Positions 45,716 to 54,486 of a stretch of DNA of 64,000 bases are shown piece by piece. How positions within the stretch are numbered: the first letter of the stretch is position 1; each line of letters starts with the position of its first letter. A model generated the notes under the pieces. That model was given only the letters and a program-made list of their open reading frames with translations. It was not told the origin of the DNA and did no database searches. The stretch lies in assembly GCA_949282215.1 (NCBI GenBank), contig CASDPF010000013.1, forward strand, positions 1 through 64,000, given 5' to 3'. The stretch comes from an uncultured bacterium. GTDB taxonomy: Bacteria; Cyanobacteriota; Vampirovibrionia; Gastranaerophilales; Gastranaerophilaceae. The position numbers were made by a program, and so were the translations under genes.

Positions 45716-46939
45716 ATGGTTGAAATAAGACAGGAATTTATTGAACAGGCAAAACATTTGACACGTAATGCAGAAGTCCTACCTGGCGGAATTGAAGAAT
45801 TAGCGGTAAAGTTGCAGTATTCTCACGATACAAATACACCTTTGAGAGTTAAATTAGGTATGGATCCGACTCGTCCTGATTTACATTTGGGACATACGGT
45901 CGTAATGAGAAAGTTAAGAGAATTTCAAAATCTAGGACATAAAATTGTTTTGATTGTAGGTGGAGCTACTGCTATGGTAGGTGATCCTTCAGGAAAATCT
46001 GAAACAAGACCGGCTTTGACTAAAGAACAGGTTGAAGAAAATGCTAAGTCTTATTTTGAACAGATGTCAAAAGTTCTTGATGTTTCAAAAGCAGAAGTTA
46101 CGAATAATGCAGATTGGCTTCATAAAATGAGCTTTATTGACTTATTAAAACTCGCATCTCAGGTGACAGTTGCTCAAATGATGACTCGTGATGACTTTGC
46201 AAAAAGATATGCGGAAGGTAAACCTATTGCAATTCATGAATTTTTCTATCCGTTAATGCAGGCTTATGATTCTGTAGAAATTGATTCTGATATAGAGTTA
46301 GGCGGAACAGACCAGAGATTTAACACTCTTTTAGGCAGAGATATTCAGGCGGCTTACGGTAAAAAATATCCTCAGCTTGTTATGCTTTTACCGCTTTTGG
46401 AAGGTACTGACGGTGTTGTTAAAATGTCTAAGACATATCCTGAACATTGTATATCACTTACAGATTCAGAATTTGATATGTTCGGTAAGTTGATGAGTAT
46501 TCCTGATAATATGATTTCAAGATACTTTAGCCTGCTTACTGATGCTACAAAAGAGGAACTGGAAGCTATTGATAAACAGATTGCAGAAGGTTCCGTAAAT
46601 CCTCGTGATATAAAAATGAAACTTGCTTATACAATTACAGCAGAATACCATGGTGAAGACGGTGCAAAACGCGGGCAGGATGCTTTTGTAAATATCGTTT
46701 CAAATAAAGGTATTCCTGATGATATAGAAGAAATTTCAGGTATGAACGGTAAAGGGATTCTTGATGTTCTTGTTGAATTAAAGTTTGTACAAAGTAAAGG
46801 AGAGGCAAAACGTCTTATTCAAGGTGGCGGTGTAAAACTAAATGGTGAAAAAATTGCCGATATGGCTTATACTCTGAACCTTGATGAAGATGTAGTATTA
46901 CAGGCAGGGAAAAGAAAGTTTGCTAAACTTTTAAAGTAG
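45716..46939 (+). CDS. tyrS: Tyrosyl-tRNA synthetase
   Basis: Charges tRNA-Tyr. 407 residues. The class I motifs are HLGHTVVM (HIGH type) and VVKMSKTYP (KMSKS). Other marks: GMDPTRPDLHLG and the Tyr/ATP pocket GGATAMVGDPSGK. A C-terminal S4 RNA-binding domain (KRLIQGGGVKLNGEKI) completes it. cysE follows six bases on. Confidence 0.96.
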   Translation: MVEIRQEFIEQAKHLTRNAEVLPGGIEELAVKLQYSHDTNTPLRVKLGMDPTRPDLHLGHTVVMRKLREFQNLGHKIVLIVGGATAMVGDPSGKSETRPALTKEQVEENAKSYFEQMSKVLDVSKAEVTNNADWLHKMSFIDLLKLASQVTVAQMMTRDDFAKRYAEGKPIAIHEFFYPLMQAYDSVEIDSDIELGGTDQRFNTLLGRDIQAAYGKKYPQLVMLLPLLEGTDGVVKMSKTYPEHCISLTDSEFDMFGKLMSIPDNMISRYFSLLTDATKEELEAIDKQIAEGSVNPRDIKMKLAYTITAEYHGEDGAKRGQDAFVNIVSNKGIPDDIEEISGMNGKGILDVLVELKFVQSKGEAKRLIQGGGVKLNGEKIADMAYTLNLDEDVVLQAGKRKFAKLLK

Positions 46940-46945
46940 GCTATA

Positions 46946-47605
46946 ATGTTTAAGATATTAAAACGCGGAATAACTAAGGTAAAAGAGGATATTCAGGTTA
47001 TTTATGACAAAGATCCTGCAGCGGAGAATTTGCTAGAAGTAATCCTATGCTATCCGGGATTACATGCCCTAATCGCATATAGATTTGCTCATAGACTTTA
47101 TAAATGGCATATACCTTTAATTCCGCGAATTATATCTTACATAACACGTATAATTACGGGTATAGAAATTCATCCTGCTGCAAAAATCGGGCGTCGATTC
47201 TTTATAGACCACGGTGAAGGGGTCGTAATCGGTGCTACTACAATAATCGGCGATGATGTATTGATTTATCAGCAGGTAACACTTGGCGGAACAGGTAAAG
47301 AACACGGCAAACGACACCCAACGTTAGGTCATGGTGTAATTGTCGGTGCGGGTGCAAAAGTTCTCGGAAATATTACGCTTGGTGATTATGTAAGAGTCGG
47401 TGCAGGGTCTGTAGTTGTGGAAGATGTACCTGAATACTCAACAGTAGTCGGAATTCCTGGACGAGTTGTTCACCGTAAAATAAAAGATAAAAACGGTGTA
47501 TTAATGCATAACCGAATTCCTGATCCTGTGAAGTGCGAGTTAAACCGATTAAAATATGAGGTTCAGGAATTGAAAGAAGAGTTAAATAAAATAAAGCAGG
47601 GTTGA
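46946..47605 (+). CDS. cysE: Serine O-acetyltransferase
   Basis: Makes O-acetylserine for cysteine synthesis. 219 residues. The N-terminal helical domain (DPAAENLLEVILCYPGLHAL) is followed by a left-handed beta-helix of hexapeptide repeats: GVVIGATTIIGDDVLIYQQ, GGTGKEHGKRHP (catalytic His/Asp region) and GAGAKVLGNITLG. Six bases from tyrS, one transcript. Confidence 0.95.
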   Translation: MFKILKRGITKVKEDIQVIYDKDPAAENLLEVILCYPGLHALIAYRFAHRLYKWHIPLIPRIISYITRIITGIEIHPAAKIGRRFFIDHGEGVVIGATTIIGDDVLIYQQVTLGGTGKEHGKRHPTLGHGVIVGAGAKVLGNITLGDYVRVGAGSVVVEDVPEYSTVVGIPGRVVHRKIKDKNGVLMHNRIPDPVKCELNRLKYEVQELKEELNKIKQG

Positions 47606-47620
47606 TAAATCCTGCTTTAT
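47593..47620 (+). terminator. Rho-independent terminator of cysE
   Basis: AAAGCAGG/CCTGCTTT stem with a loop of 10 bases. It overlaps the -35 region of pilin cassette 2, so the next promoter lies directly at the previous terminator. Confidence 0.6.
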
Positions 47621-47844
47621 AATTTATAATAATAATAGATAAAATTTAAAGGAGGGTGTATGCAAAAACTGCAAATAGATAGAATTTCGGGGGGGGGGGC
47701 TACCGACTAACAGTTAGGATAAGCATTTCCGACTTAGACCTCCGATTGAATGAAAAGAGCTGAATAATAAGCTGTGCCAATAGACACGGTGATTTTTGAT
47801 GTAAAAAATGTTAAAATAAGAAATAGTATATAAACGGAGGAAAA
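47602..47844 (+). promoter_or_regulatory. Pilin cassette 2 control region
   Basis: Promoter TTGATA, 17 bases, TATAAT (47602-47630). SD AAAGGAGGG, mini-ORF at 47660, G11 at 47689-47699. ACCTCCG (47738-47744) can pair over six bases with the pilin SD ACGGAGG (47834-47840). Hairpin GCTGTG/CACGGT with loop CCAATAGA at 47771-47790 keeps pairing with G-U pairs although one stem base differs. Confidence 0.75.
47660..47710 (+). CDS. Poly-G leader mini-ORF, cassette 2
   Basis: With 11 G, 16 residues: MQKLQIDRISGGGATD. A 12-G version would continue GGGGYRLTVRISISDLDLRL to TGA 47761-47763. The start ATG follows AAAGGAGGGTGT. Compared with cassette 1 it keeps Gln-Lys, Ile-Asp-Arg-Ile-Ser and the poly-Gly; residues 4-5 differ. 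Confidence 0.6.
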   Translation: MQKLQIDRISGGGATD

Positions 47845-48519
47845 ATGAAAAAGAGAAATGCTTTTACCTTAGCTGAAGTCTTGATAACGTTAGGAATAAT
47901 AGGTATAGTAGCAGCAATGACAATGCCTACATTGATTACAGATGCTAGAAAGAAATCAACAGCTACAAAAGTAAAAAAATTCTATAATATAATGAATAAT
48001 GCAGTACAATTTTCTATCGCAAAAAACGGTGATGTGAAAAATTGGATGGGCGAAGCTCAAGATTATACCTATGAAGAAAATGTTCAATTCGTCAAAGATT
48101 ATTTTTTGCCCTATATAAAATATCGTAAATATGAAAAATGCAGTGATACAAATAAAGCTGTATGTGTATACCTAATTCCTGATGGTATGTTTGTGTTTAA
48201 ATATGATCTTAATGGGGGCGATATTGCTTATTTTATAGATGGAAAGTATCTTTTAGATGAAGAAAGAACCACTCATAACTATTTTGGATTTCAATTTAAT
48301 AAAAGAAATGGTGATAATGAAGATGGAACTCCTATAGAAAGAGATTTTAATCGCAAAACATCAGTTGAACCTTATACTTTTAATTGGGATGGAACTTATG
48401 AAAACTTGAAAACACATCCAAGATATGGTTGTAATAAATATAGTACGCAAGCAAAATCATTTTGTACGAAATTACTTCAGATGAATAATTGGGAAATTAC
48501 AGACGATTATCCTTGGTAG
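47845..48519 (+). CDS. Type IV pilin-like protein, cassette 2
   Basis: 224 residues, MKKRNA then FTLAEVLITL with Glu at +5. SD ACGGAGG six bases from the ATG. The globular domain lacks the D-x-N-G...P-N..G.D loop of pilin 1 but ends NNWEITDDYPW, the terminal motif also in pilin 1. Cys pairs precede it (GCNKYSTQAKSFCTKLLQ). It follows cysE but has its own promoter. Confidence 0.92.
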   Translation: MKKRNAFTLAEVLITLGIIGIVAAMTMPTLITDARKKSTATKVKKFYNIMNNAVQFSIAKNGDVKNWMGEAQDYTYEENVQFVKDYFLPYIKYRKYEKCSDTNKAVCVYLIPDGMFVFKYDLNGGDIAYFIDGKYLLDEERTTHNYFGFQFNKRNGDNEDGTPIERDFNRKTSVEPYTFNWDGTYENLKTHPRYGCNKYSTQAKSFCTKLLQMNNWEITDDYPW

Positions 48520-48563
48520 ATTTTTCATGATAAAATAAATCTATTGAAAGAGAGGTTTATTTT

Positions 48564-49529
48564 ATGAAAGCTGTTGTATTTGATGAAGAATTAAAACTTG
48601 TGAACGATTATCAAAAACCGGTTCCAAAAAAGGGCGAAGCTCTTGTGAGGGTTACTCTTGCAGGAATTTGTAATACTGATTACGAAATTACAAAAGGCTA
48701 TATGGGCTATAAAGGTATTCTAGGACATGAAGCTGTGGGCGTGGTTGAGGAAATTAACGACGCAGATCAATCTTTACTCGGTAAACGTGTTGTATCTGAA
48801 ATAAGCTACGGTTGTAAAGATCCTGAATGTCCATGGTGTGCAGAAAAACTTTACCGCCATTGTCCTAACCGTCATACTTTAGGTATTTGGCAAAAAGACG
48901 GAGTTTTTGCAGAATATTTTACAATGCCTTTGGAGGTTCTTTTTGAAGTGCCTGAGAATGTTTCTGATGAACAGGTTGTATTTGTAGAGCCTTTAGCTGC
49001 TGCTTGCGAGATTACGGAACAGCTTCATATAAAGCCGTTTGAAAAAGTTGTGGTGCTTGGTGACGGTAAATTGGGGCTTATTACCGCATTAACTCTTAAT
49101 GCTCAAAACTTTGATGTGACATTAGTCGGAAAACATCAAAATAAGCTTGATATTGCAAAGGCTCAAGGGGTAAAAACTGCACTTTTGCAAGATTTTCCTA
49201 TAGAGAAAAAATATGATGTAGTAGTGGAAGCTACAGGCTCTGTTTCAGGATTTGAAACATCATTGGCTCTTACAAGACCTCGTGGTGTTCTTGTACTGAA
49301 AAGTACAGTTGCGACTGGTAAAGAATTAAATCTTGCACCGATTGTTATTGATGAGATTACTGTGCTTGGTTCACGTTGTGGTCAGTTTGGCCCTGCTTTG
49401 AGACTTTTGGAACATAATAAGATTGATTTTTCACCTTTAATTTCAAAAGTTTATTCAGTTGATGACGCTATTGAAGCGTTTGAAAAAAATAAAGAAAAAG
49501 ATGTTTTAAAAGTTCTTTTAAAGTTCTAA
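48564..49529 (+). CDS. Zinc-type alcohol dehydrogenase (MDR family)
   Basis: 321 residues. The catalytic zinc region is AGICNTDYEITKGYMGYKGI and LGHEAVGVVEE with Cys38-type and His-Glu ligands. The structural zinc loop has Cys spacing (GCKDPECPWCAEKLYRHCPN). The NAD(P) site has VVLGDGKLGLI. Substrate is unknown; it may be a sorbitol- or threonine-type dehydrogenase. 45 bases after pilin 2 with no clear terminator between them; read-through is possible. Confidence 0.9.
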   Translation: MKAVVFDEELKLVNDYQKPVPKKGEALVRVTLAGICNTDYEITKGYMGYKGILGHEAVGVVEEINDADQSLLGKRVVSEISYGCKDPECPWCAEKLYRHCPNRHTLGIWQKDGVFAEYFTMPLEVLFEVPENVSDEQVVFVEPLAAACEITEQLHIKPFEKVVVLGDGKLGLITALTLNAQNFDVTLVGKHQNKLDIAKAQGVKTALLQDFPIEKKYDVVVEATGSVSGFETSLALTRPRGVLVLKSTVATGKELNLAPIVIDEITVLGSRCGQFGPALRLLEHNKIDFSPLISKVYSVDDAIEAFEKNKEKDVLKVLLKF

Positions 49530-49556
49530 TATTGTTTTTAATAAGAATAAAATTAT

Positions 49557-49582
49557 ACCGCTCATTTATTGGGCGGTTTTTT
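49557..49582 (+). terminator. Rho-independent terminator
   Basis: ACCGCTC/GGGCGGT stem and T-run after the dehydrogenase gene. Confidence 0.75.
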
Positions 49583-49587
49583 AATAT

Positions 49588-49616
49588 TTGCGTAAAACAT
49601 TTTTTTTAATTATTAT
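49588..49616 (+). promoter_or_regulatory. Possible leaderless promoter of the LptF/G-like gene
   Basis: TTGCGT, 17 bases and TATTAT (49611-49616), six bases before the ATG. If used, the transcript begins at the ATG. The -35 is poor. Confidence 0.4.
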
Positions 49617-49622
49617 AGTAGC

Positions 49623-50759
49623 ATGGTTGTTGGAAGAAAAATTTCAAAAAAAATTAGCAGAATTTCTGTATTGGATAAATATATCTTAAAGCAAGTGCTT
49701 GAGATGTTTTTAATGGGTGTTTGCGTATTTACTTCTATTATTTTTGCATCAGACACCTTCATTACTTTAATTAAGCAAATTTCAATGTTTGGAATACCGT
49801 TTAAGGTTGCGTTGATGATGATTGTGTTAAATTTACCTCAAATCATTGTTATGACAATACCTATGGGGGTTCTATTGGCTACAGTTATGACTTTAAACGG
49901 ATTAAGTTTGAAGTCAGAAATTACGGTTATGAGAGCATGTGGAATAGGTCTTAATAGAATTGCAAAACCGATTTTTATATTTGCAATTTCAATGTCGGTA
50001 TTTAGTTTTATAATCAATGAAACTGTAGTGCCTGTTATGATGAAGCAGTCCAAGGATTTGGCTCTTTGGTCTTTAGGTCAAAAGAATATTCCGGATGGAA
50101 AGGAAAATTTTGTATTTAAAGAATTAAATGATGACGGTGTTTTAAAAAGATTATTTTATGTAGGTTTTTGTGATAACAAGGTTTTGCATAACATAACAGT
50201 TTTAGATACATCAAAAGAAGGTACAATTCAGGTATTACAAGCCAGAGAAGGAAAAACAACACCTGCCGGATGGGATTTCCAGAAAGGTGCTGTTTATACT
50301 GTCGGACAAGAAGGTAAAGTCCTTAATACAACTCTTTTTGAGTCTTCTAACGTTAAATTCGGACTTGATATGTCAAAAGAGTTAAATAAAAATGTTGCAA
50401 AAGAAATGAATTTTTCAAAATTAGTTAAATATATTTCAGAAAATTTACATACTATGGACAAAGAGGAAAGAAATGTCTTGATAATTGAGCTTTATGATAA
50501 ACTTGCTTTGCCTTTGACAACTATAGCATTGGTTTTAATCGGAGTCCCATTAGCTATCACTCCGCCGCGAGTTCGTTATAATAGAGGTTTTTTATTTAGC
50601 ATTTTGATAATTTTTGCTTATTATTTGATAAGAGCTCTGTCTATATCATTTGGAGAGACAGGAACTCTTATGCCGTTTTTGGCAGCGTGGATGCCGAATA
50701 TTGTGCTTACTATAATCGGGGTTATGCTTTATTATAAAAAAGTTTATACGATTGATTAA
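49623..50759 (+). CDS. LptF/LptG-family permease (YjgP/YjgQ)
   Basis: 378 residues. Three N-terminal helices with LDKYILKQVLEMFLMG and MTIPMGVLLATVMTLNGL, a periplasmic domain in the middle (about 130-275), then three C-terminal helices with PLAITPPRVRYNRGF. This is the permease pattern of the LPS transporter LptBFG, which extracts lipopolysaccharide from the inner membrane. It supports a diderm envelope. Whether it is F or G cannot be told. No Shine-Dalgarno is visible. Confidence 0.9.
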   Translation: MVVGRKISKKISRISVLDKYILKQVLEMFLMGVCVFTSIIFASDTFITLIKQISMFGIPFKVALMMIVLNLPQIIVMTIPMGVLLATVMTLNGLSLKSEITVMRACGIGLNRIAKPIFIFAISMSVFSFIINETVVPVMMKQSKDLALWSLGQKNIPDGKENFVFKELNDDGVLKRLFYVGFCDNKVLHNITVLDTSKEGTIQVLQAREGKTTPAGWDFQKGAVYTVGQEGKVLNTTLFESSNVKFGLDMSKELNKNVAKEMNFSKLVKYISENLHTMDKEERNVLIIELYDKLALPLTTIALVLIGVPLAITPPRVRYNRGFLFSILIIFAYYLIRALSISFGETGTLMPFLAAWMPNIVLTIIGVMLYYKKVYTID

Positions 50760-50766
50760 TAAAACA

Positions 50767-51078
50767 TTATTCTTCTGGTCCTGCACCAGGTAAGCAGACT
50801 CCAAACTGACAATTTGAATTGTAACTTTGGGTTTCATTGTTTATATTTTCATTTTGAGGTGTTTCTGTATTAAGAAGCATATCATAATATGGAGTTATAT
50901 ATTTGGGTTGGAATGCATCAGGTTCCTGTATTTGTCTCAGGTTATCAGGGAGAACTTTTTGCTGTAGATTTGGGGAATCAAGTATTGTTGGTGTACAAGA
51001 AGCTCCTCCTGTAATACTGCAGGTTGCAAATACAGGTAAGCCAATTATGGTAAGCATTGTTATTATTAAGTTTTTCAT
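50767..51078 (-). CDS. Small secreted Cys-containing protein, unknown
   Basis: 103 residues with a signal peptide (NLIITMLTIIGLPVFATC). The mature region has CSITGGASCTPT and a C-terminal NCQFGVCLPGAG, so two Cys pairs. In between it is Pro/Asn/Gln-rich. It may be a lipoprotein (Cys at the signal end) or a disulphide-linked secreted protein. It is convergent with the LptF/G-like gene. Confidence 0.65.
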   Translation of the reverse strand: MKNLIITMLTIIGLPVFATCSITGGASCTPTILDSPNLQQKVLPDNLRQIQEPDAFQPKYITPYYDMLLNTETPQNENINNETQSYNSNCQFGVCLPGAGPEE

Positions 51079-51150
51079 ATTTTCAGCCTTTCATTATTCT
51101 ATCACTCATTAGGATAAACGACAGGCAGTCTATTTACATTATCTGAAAGG

Positions 51151-51651
51151 CTAATCTTTATATTTTTTCTTTTTTAATTCTTTTTTTAATACTTCTTCGA
51201 ATGGTATAATCGGTTTCATCTGATATCCGCAATCGTCCGACAAAGCTCCACCCATGGAAAAAAGTTCTTCCTGAGGGTATCTTCTGCAAATTCCAGGACG
51301 AGTTTTGTGGATTTTACATTTATGCGTGTCGGGATCTAAATTCATACATTCGAAAACTAGTCCGGTTTCATCTTTATCTATTACTTTTAAATATGTGTAA
51401 AATCTATGCAGATATTTTAACTTTTCAAATTCTTTTTCGTCTTGTATAACATGTTTATAGTGTTTTACATATATTTTTGTACAGCATTTACCGCATGCTT
51501 TACACTTTCCTGTTCGATAATATTTTCTTCTGAAAATTTTTGATAGTATGAATTTTTTTATGTTAATAATTATGTTTTCCATGAGCAATTGTAAATATTT
51601 GTAAAATTTTAATTTAAAGACCCGCAAAATAAATTTTTCAGGGGTATTCAT
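51151..51651 (-). CDS. YkgJ-family cysteine cluster protein
   Basis: About 166 residues, though the start is uncertain: GTG 51666, ATG 51651 and ATG further in lack a clear ribosome site. The core is GKCKACGKCCTKIYV, then a Cys in FECMNLDPDTHKCKIHKTRP and GICRRYP. This is the YkgJ Cys cluster, believed to bind zinc or an Fe-S centre. The N-terminal part is basic and may touch the membrane. Confidence 0.8.
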   Translation of the reverse strand: MNTPEKFILRVFKLKFYKYLQLLMENIIINIKKFILSKIFRRKYYRTGKCKACGKCCTKIYVKHYKHVIQDEKEFEKLKYLHRFYTYLKVIDKDETGLVFECMNLDPDTHKCKIHKTRPGICRRYPQEELFSMGGALSDDCGYQMKPIIPFEEVLKKELKKKKYKD

Positions 51652-51721
51652 ATAGGTACAAAACACTACCGAATTATAAATACCATAACAATACTATAAC
51701 ATAACCAAAATAACCAACCTT

Positions 51722-51759
51722 GACCTCTTGATAATCAAAAATAAAGAGGTCTTTTTTTT
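51722..51759 (+). terminator. Terminator-like hairpin just before a start codon
   Basis: GACCTCTT/AAGAGGTC stem with an eight-T run. The next start codon is 7 bases further. There is no plus-strand gene immediately upstream. It may attenuate the 51766 gene. Confidence 0.6.
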
Positions 51760-51765
51760 ACGAAT

Positions 51766-52668
51766 ATGTTGCAGGATAAGTATGGAAGATTAGCTATTGT
51801 TGCTGTATTTATAGTTGTTGCCGTAATTTTAATTATGGCACCCGGTATGAGTTCAAATAAGTCAAATGAAGCACAGTTAAACTTTACCAGTATGCCTAAA
51901 GATAATGTTTCAAAGCAAAATCGCAATATTGATAATTCTGATTTAAACGCTAATAATTCATCTGATGAAAATGAAAAGACTTTTGCGACTCCGGAAGATC
52001 AGATGTTGGATTCTTGGGGTATGAGTACAAAAAGTGATGATGTTCAAAAAGAAGTCTCAAAAGCACCTTCTAATGAATTGTTAATTGCAGAGCAGCAGGA
52101 GGTTAATATAACTCCTGCAAATGAGCCGGAAGTCCCTAAAAAACCAAAATTTAAACCAATAAAAGTAAATGGGAAATGCTTTGCCGCTCCTATACAATCT
52201 TTGTATTTGTTAAATACAGAATGTCTAGCCGCTAATTATCGAATGGGAGTTAAAGCCTGTCCTGCTGATAATGTAAAAGACGGATGGGCAGGAGCTGTGA
52301 GAACTTGCGGTGGAATTAATAATATGCCGGATATGGATGATTTGCTTGCTATTGCAAGAGAACTATACACTACCAGTTCAATAAGAATTCCTGAAACTGA
52401 GCGTAATAACTACAAAGCTTATAGTCAATTTACAGAAACAGATATTCAATGTGATAGTTATGAAATGACAGGCGTAAATTATAAAGAGTCTGTTGCTAAA
52501 GAATATGGTTACCCTGAACAAGCGGGATTTTCTGTATGGGGTAAAACTGAAATTAATCCAAATTATGGGCTTAGTTTGAATTTTGAAAAGAATACAGTTA
52601 AATATACATCCTGTTCTCCGAGAACTAATACTGATTATTATACAATTTGCAGAGTTGAGTGCGAATAG
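51766..52668 (+). CDS. Membrane-anchored or exported Cys-rich protein, unknown
   Basis: 300 residues. An N-terminal helix (YGRLAIVAVFIVVAVILIMA) anchors it. A Ser/Asn-rich linker of about 100 residues follows. The C-terminal domain (about 130-300) has about eight Cys, including GKCFAAPIQ, NTECLAANYR, KACPAD, and ICRVECE at the end. Trp and Tyr are frequent. It is probably extracytoplasmic with disulphides. It has no prepilin signal, so it is not a pilin. Its only upstream site is a terminator-like hairpin. Confidence 0.7.
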   Translation: MLQDKYGRLAIVAVFIVVAVILIMAPGMSSNKSNEAQLNFTSMPKDNVSKQNRNIDNSDLNANNSSDENEKTFATPEDQMLDSWGMSTKSDDVQKEVSKAPSNELLIAEQQEVNITPANEPEVPKKPKFKPIKVNGKCFAAPIQSLYLLNTECLAANYRMGVKACPADNVKDGWAGAVRTCGGINNMPDMDDLLAIARELYTTSSIRIPETERNNYKAYSQFTETDIQCDSYEMTGVNYKESVAKEYGYPEQAGFSVWGKTEINPNYGLSLNFEKNTVKYTSCSPRTNTDYYTICRVECE

Positions 52669-52971
52669 TGAAAAAATCATATATTTAGAGGAGTTGCTTT
52701 ACATATAGATAGTTTATTCTGATTGTAGAGTAATCTCATTGTACTTTTATAACTTGGGGATAACGGCATGCTTATTGTATTTTGTGTTAAAAAATGTAAC
52801 CAAAATTTAAGTTATGTTAATATGGCTGAAATCATGTAATCATCATGGTTTCGGAGGTTATTTAAGGGCTTAATTTACACTTAATATAAAATAGTTGTCC
52901 GTATAGGCGAATAAGAGTACAATTAGTATATGCTCATTTAGAGATATTTCTTGTAGAGGGTTAGATTATTT
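52669..52971 (+). other. Intergenic region, no gene seen
   Basis: About 300 bases without an open frame worth calling. It is AT-rich with candidate -10 boxes (AATATAAAAT near 52880). I see no strong hairpin or repeat. It probably holds the promoter of yggS-sepF. Confidence 0.4.
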
Positions 52972-53634
52972 ATGTTTGATACAGTAAAAGAGAATCTTGC
53001 ACGTATACAGGAAGAAATCGCACCTTATAAACCAAATATAATCGCAGTTACAAAATATTTTGGACTGGACGCAATAATTGCAGCTTATCAGGCAGGTTTG
53101 AGAAATTTTGGTGAATCTCGTGCTATAGAAGCAATAGAAAAAATTAATCAATTACCTGAAGAAATAAGAAACAATTCTAATTTCCATTTTATAGGTCATT
53201 TACAGACAAATAAGGTAAGGAAAGTAGTTGAAAATTTCGACTATATACATTCTATAGATAGTCTGAAACTTGCAGAGGTTGTTTCAAATGTTGCATTGGA
53301 ATCAGGTAAAGTTCAAAATGTTTTGCTTCAACTAAATAATGCTAATGAGACCCAAAAATTCGGATTTTCAAAAGAAGATTTATATGAGAATTTTTTACAA
53401 ATTTGTTCATTAAAAGGTTTGAAAATTATCGGTCTTATGAATATGGCACCTCTTGGAGCATCAATAGAATTGCTGGAGAAATTATTCAGAGATGTTGTTG
53501 AAACAAGAGATGAATTAGAAAAGAAATATAATTGCGAAATTCCTGAAATATCTATGGGAATGAGTCAGGATTATGTTATTGCAGCACGTTGCGGTGCTAC
53601 GATGCTTAGGATAGGTAGAAAATTATTCAGTTAA
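52972..53634 (+). CDS. yggS: YggS-family pyridoxal phosphate-binding protein
   Basis: 220 residues. PLP homeostasis proteins of this family form a TIM barrel with one Lys that carries the cofactor: AVTKYFG near residue 26. Other marks are FHFIGHLQTNKV and SMGMSQDYVIAARCG. Often it sits next to sepF in cyanobacteria and Gram-positive bacteria, as here (32 bases to sepF). Confidence 0.93.
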   Translation: MFDTVKENLARIQEEIAPYKPNIIAVTKYFGLDAIIAAYQAGLRNFGESRAIEAIEKINQLPEEIRNNSNFHFIGHLQTNKVRKVVENFDYIHSIDSLKLAEVVSNVALESGKVQNVLLQLNNANETQKFGFSKEDLYENFLQICSLKGLKIIGLMNMAPLGASIELLEKLFRDVVETRDELEKKYNCEIPEISMGMSQDYVIAARCGATMLRIGRKLFS

Positions 53635-53666
53635 AGTAAGATAAATTTAATAACGGAGGAAAAACG

Positions 53667-54170
53667 GTGGCAGTAGTTACAGACAAAATTAAATCAGTAG
53701 TTGACTTTTTAGTAAAAGGGTTTGAACCTAGAGAAACTATTTTTGATGAAATGGCAGATGAAATGAATGAAGAAGCTTATGAAGTACAAGACAATTTAGC
53801 AATTGATCCTGCTTATTCATTCCAACCAAAACAAGAAAAAACAAATGACTTGAAAGTTATTAATCATCCGAATTTTAGAGGTTATGAAGTAATGGTAATG
53901 GAACCTCGCTCATTTGATGATGCTGCCCAAATCGTTCAACACCTAAAAGATAGAAAAACTTTAGTTTTAAACTTACATTTGCTAGATAAAGAACAATCAC
54001 AAAGAACTATTGATTTTGTTTGCGGTGCAGCTCATGCACTTAACGGCAAACCTCAAAAAGTAGGAGATTTGGTATTTGTATTTACTCCTAGCAATGTAAC
54101 TTTGTCTGTAGATATTAAAACTAATCAAAATAAATTTAACGACTCATTGTGGAGAGCTCCTCTACAATAA
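53667..54170 (+). CDS. sepF: Cell division protein SepF
   Basis: Membrane-linked partner of FtsZ that bundles its filaments. 167 residues, GTG start after GGAGG. An N-terminal amphipathic region and an Asp/Glu-rich linker lead to the core domain (VMVMEPRSFDDAAQIVQHLK, then QRTIDFVCGAAHAL and DLVFVFTPSNVTLS). It replaces FtsA as Z-ring anchor in groups lacking FtsA. ftsZ is 2.2 kb further, split from it by a pilin cassette and nadK. Confidence 0.93.
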   Translation: MAVVTDKIKSVVDFLVKGFEPRETIFDEMADEMNEEAYEVQDNLAIDPAYSFQPKQEKTNDLKVINHPNFRGYEVMVMEPRSFDDAAQIVQHLKDRKTLVLNLHLLDKEQSQRTIDFVCGAAHALNGKPQKVGDLVFVFTPSNVTLSVDIKTNQNKFNDSLWRAPLQ

Positions 54171-54207
54171 GTCATTATGGGATAAGAAGAAAGAGGATAG
54201 TTTAATA

Positions 54208-54237
54208 AAGAGTCTGTGTTTTCAGACTCTTTTTTTT
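54208..54237 (+). terminator. Rho-independent terminator of sepF
   Basis: AAAGAGTCTG/CAGACTCTTT stem with a long T-run. Pilin cassette 3 starts a few bases beyond. Confidence 0.85.
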
Positions 54238-54240
54238 ATC

Positions 54241-54486
54241 TTGAAAAACTATTAAAAATATTTTATAATGATATGTATAAATATAAACAAAGGAGGATGT
54301 ATGCAAAAAGCTTATATAGATAGAATTTCGGGGGGGGGGGCTACTACTTACAAGTTATAGCAAGCATTTCCGACTTAGACCTCCGATTGAAAGAAAAGAG
54401 AAGAAAAGCAAGTCGTGCCAAAAGACACGGCGATTTGTGATGCAAAATTTTTGAAAAACAGATAATAAAAATTAACGGAGGTCTAA
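54241..54486 (+). promoter_or_regulatory. Pilin cassette 3 control region
   Basis: Promoter TTGAAA, 17 bases, TATAAT (54241-54269), directly after the sepF terminator. SD AAAGGAGGATGT, mini-ORF at 54301, G11 at 54330-54340. GACCTCCG (54378-54385) is exactly complementary over eight bases to the pilin SD CGGAGGTC (54476-54483). Hairpin GTCGTG/CACGGC at 54412-54431. Confidence 0.8.
54301..54360 (+). CDS. Poly-G leader mini-ORF, cassette 3
   Basis: With 11 G, 19 residues: MQKAYIDRISGGGATTYKL. It stops 17 bases before the anti-SD block. A 12-G version would continue GGGGYYLQVIASISDLDLRL to TGA 54438-54440. The first ten codons match cassette 1 exactly. Confidence 0.6.
   Translation: MQKAYIDRISGGGATTYKL

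Noticed and set aside
51766-52668. Reading the 51766 protein as a sixth pilin
   Set aside because: Its N-terminal helix lacks a prepilin cleavage site and the Glu at +5.
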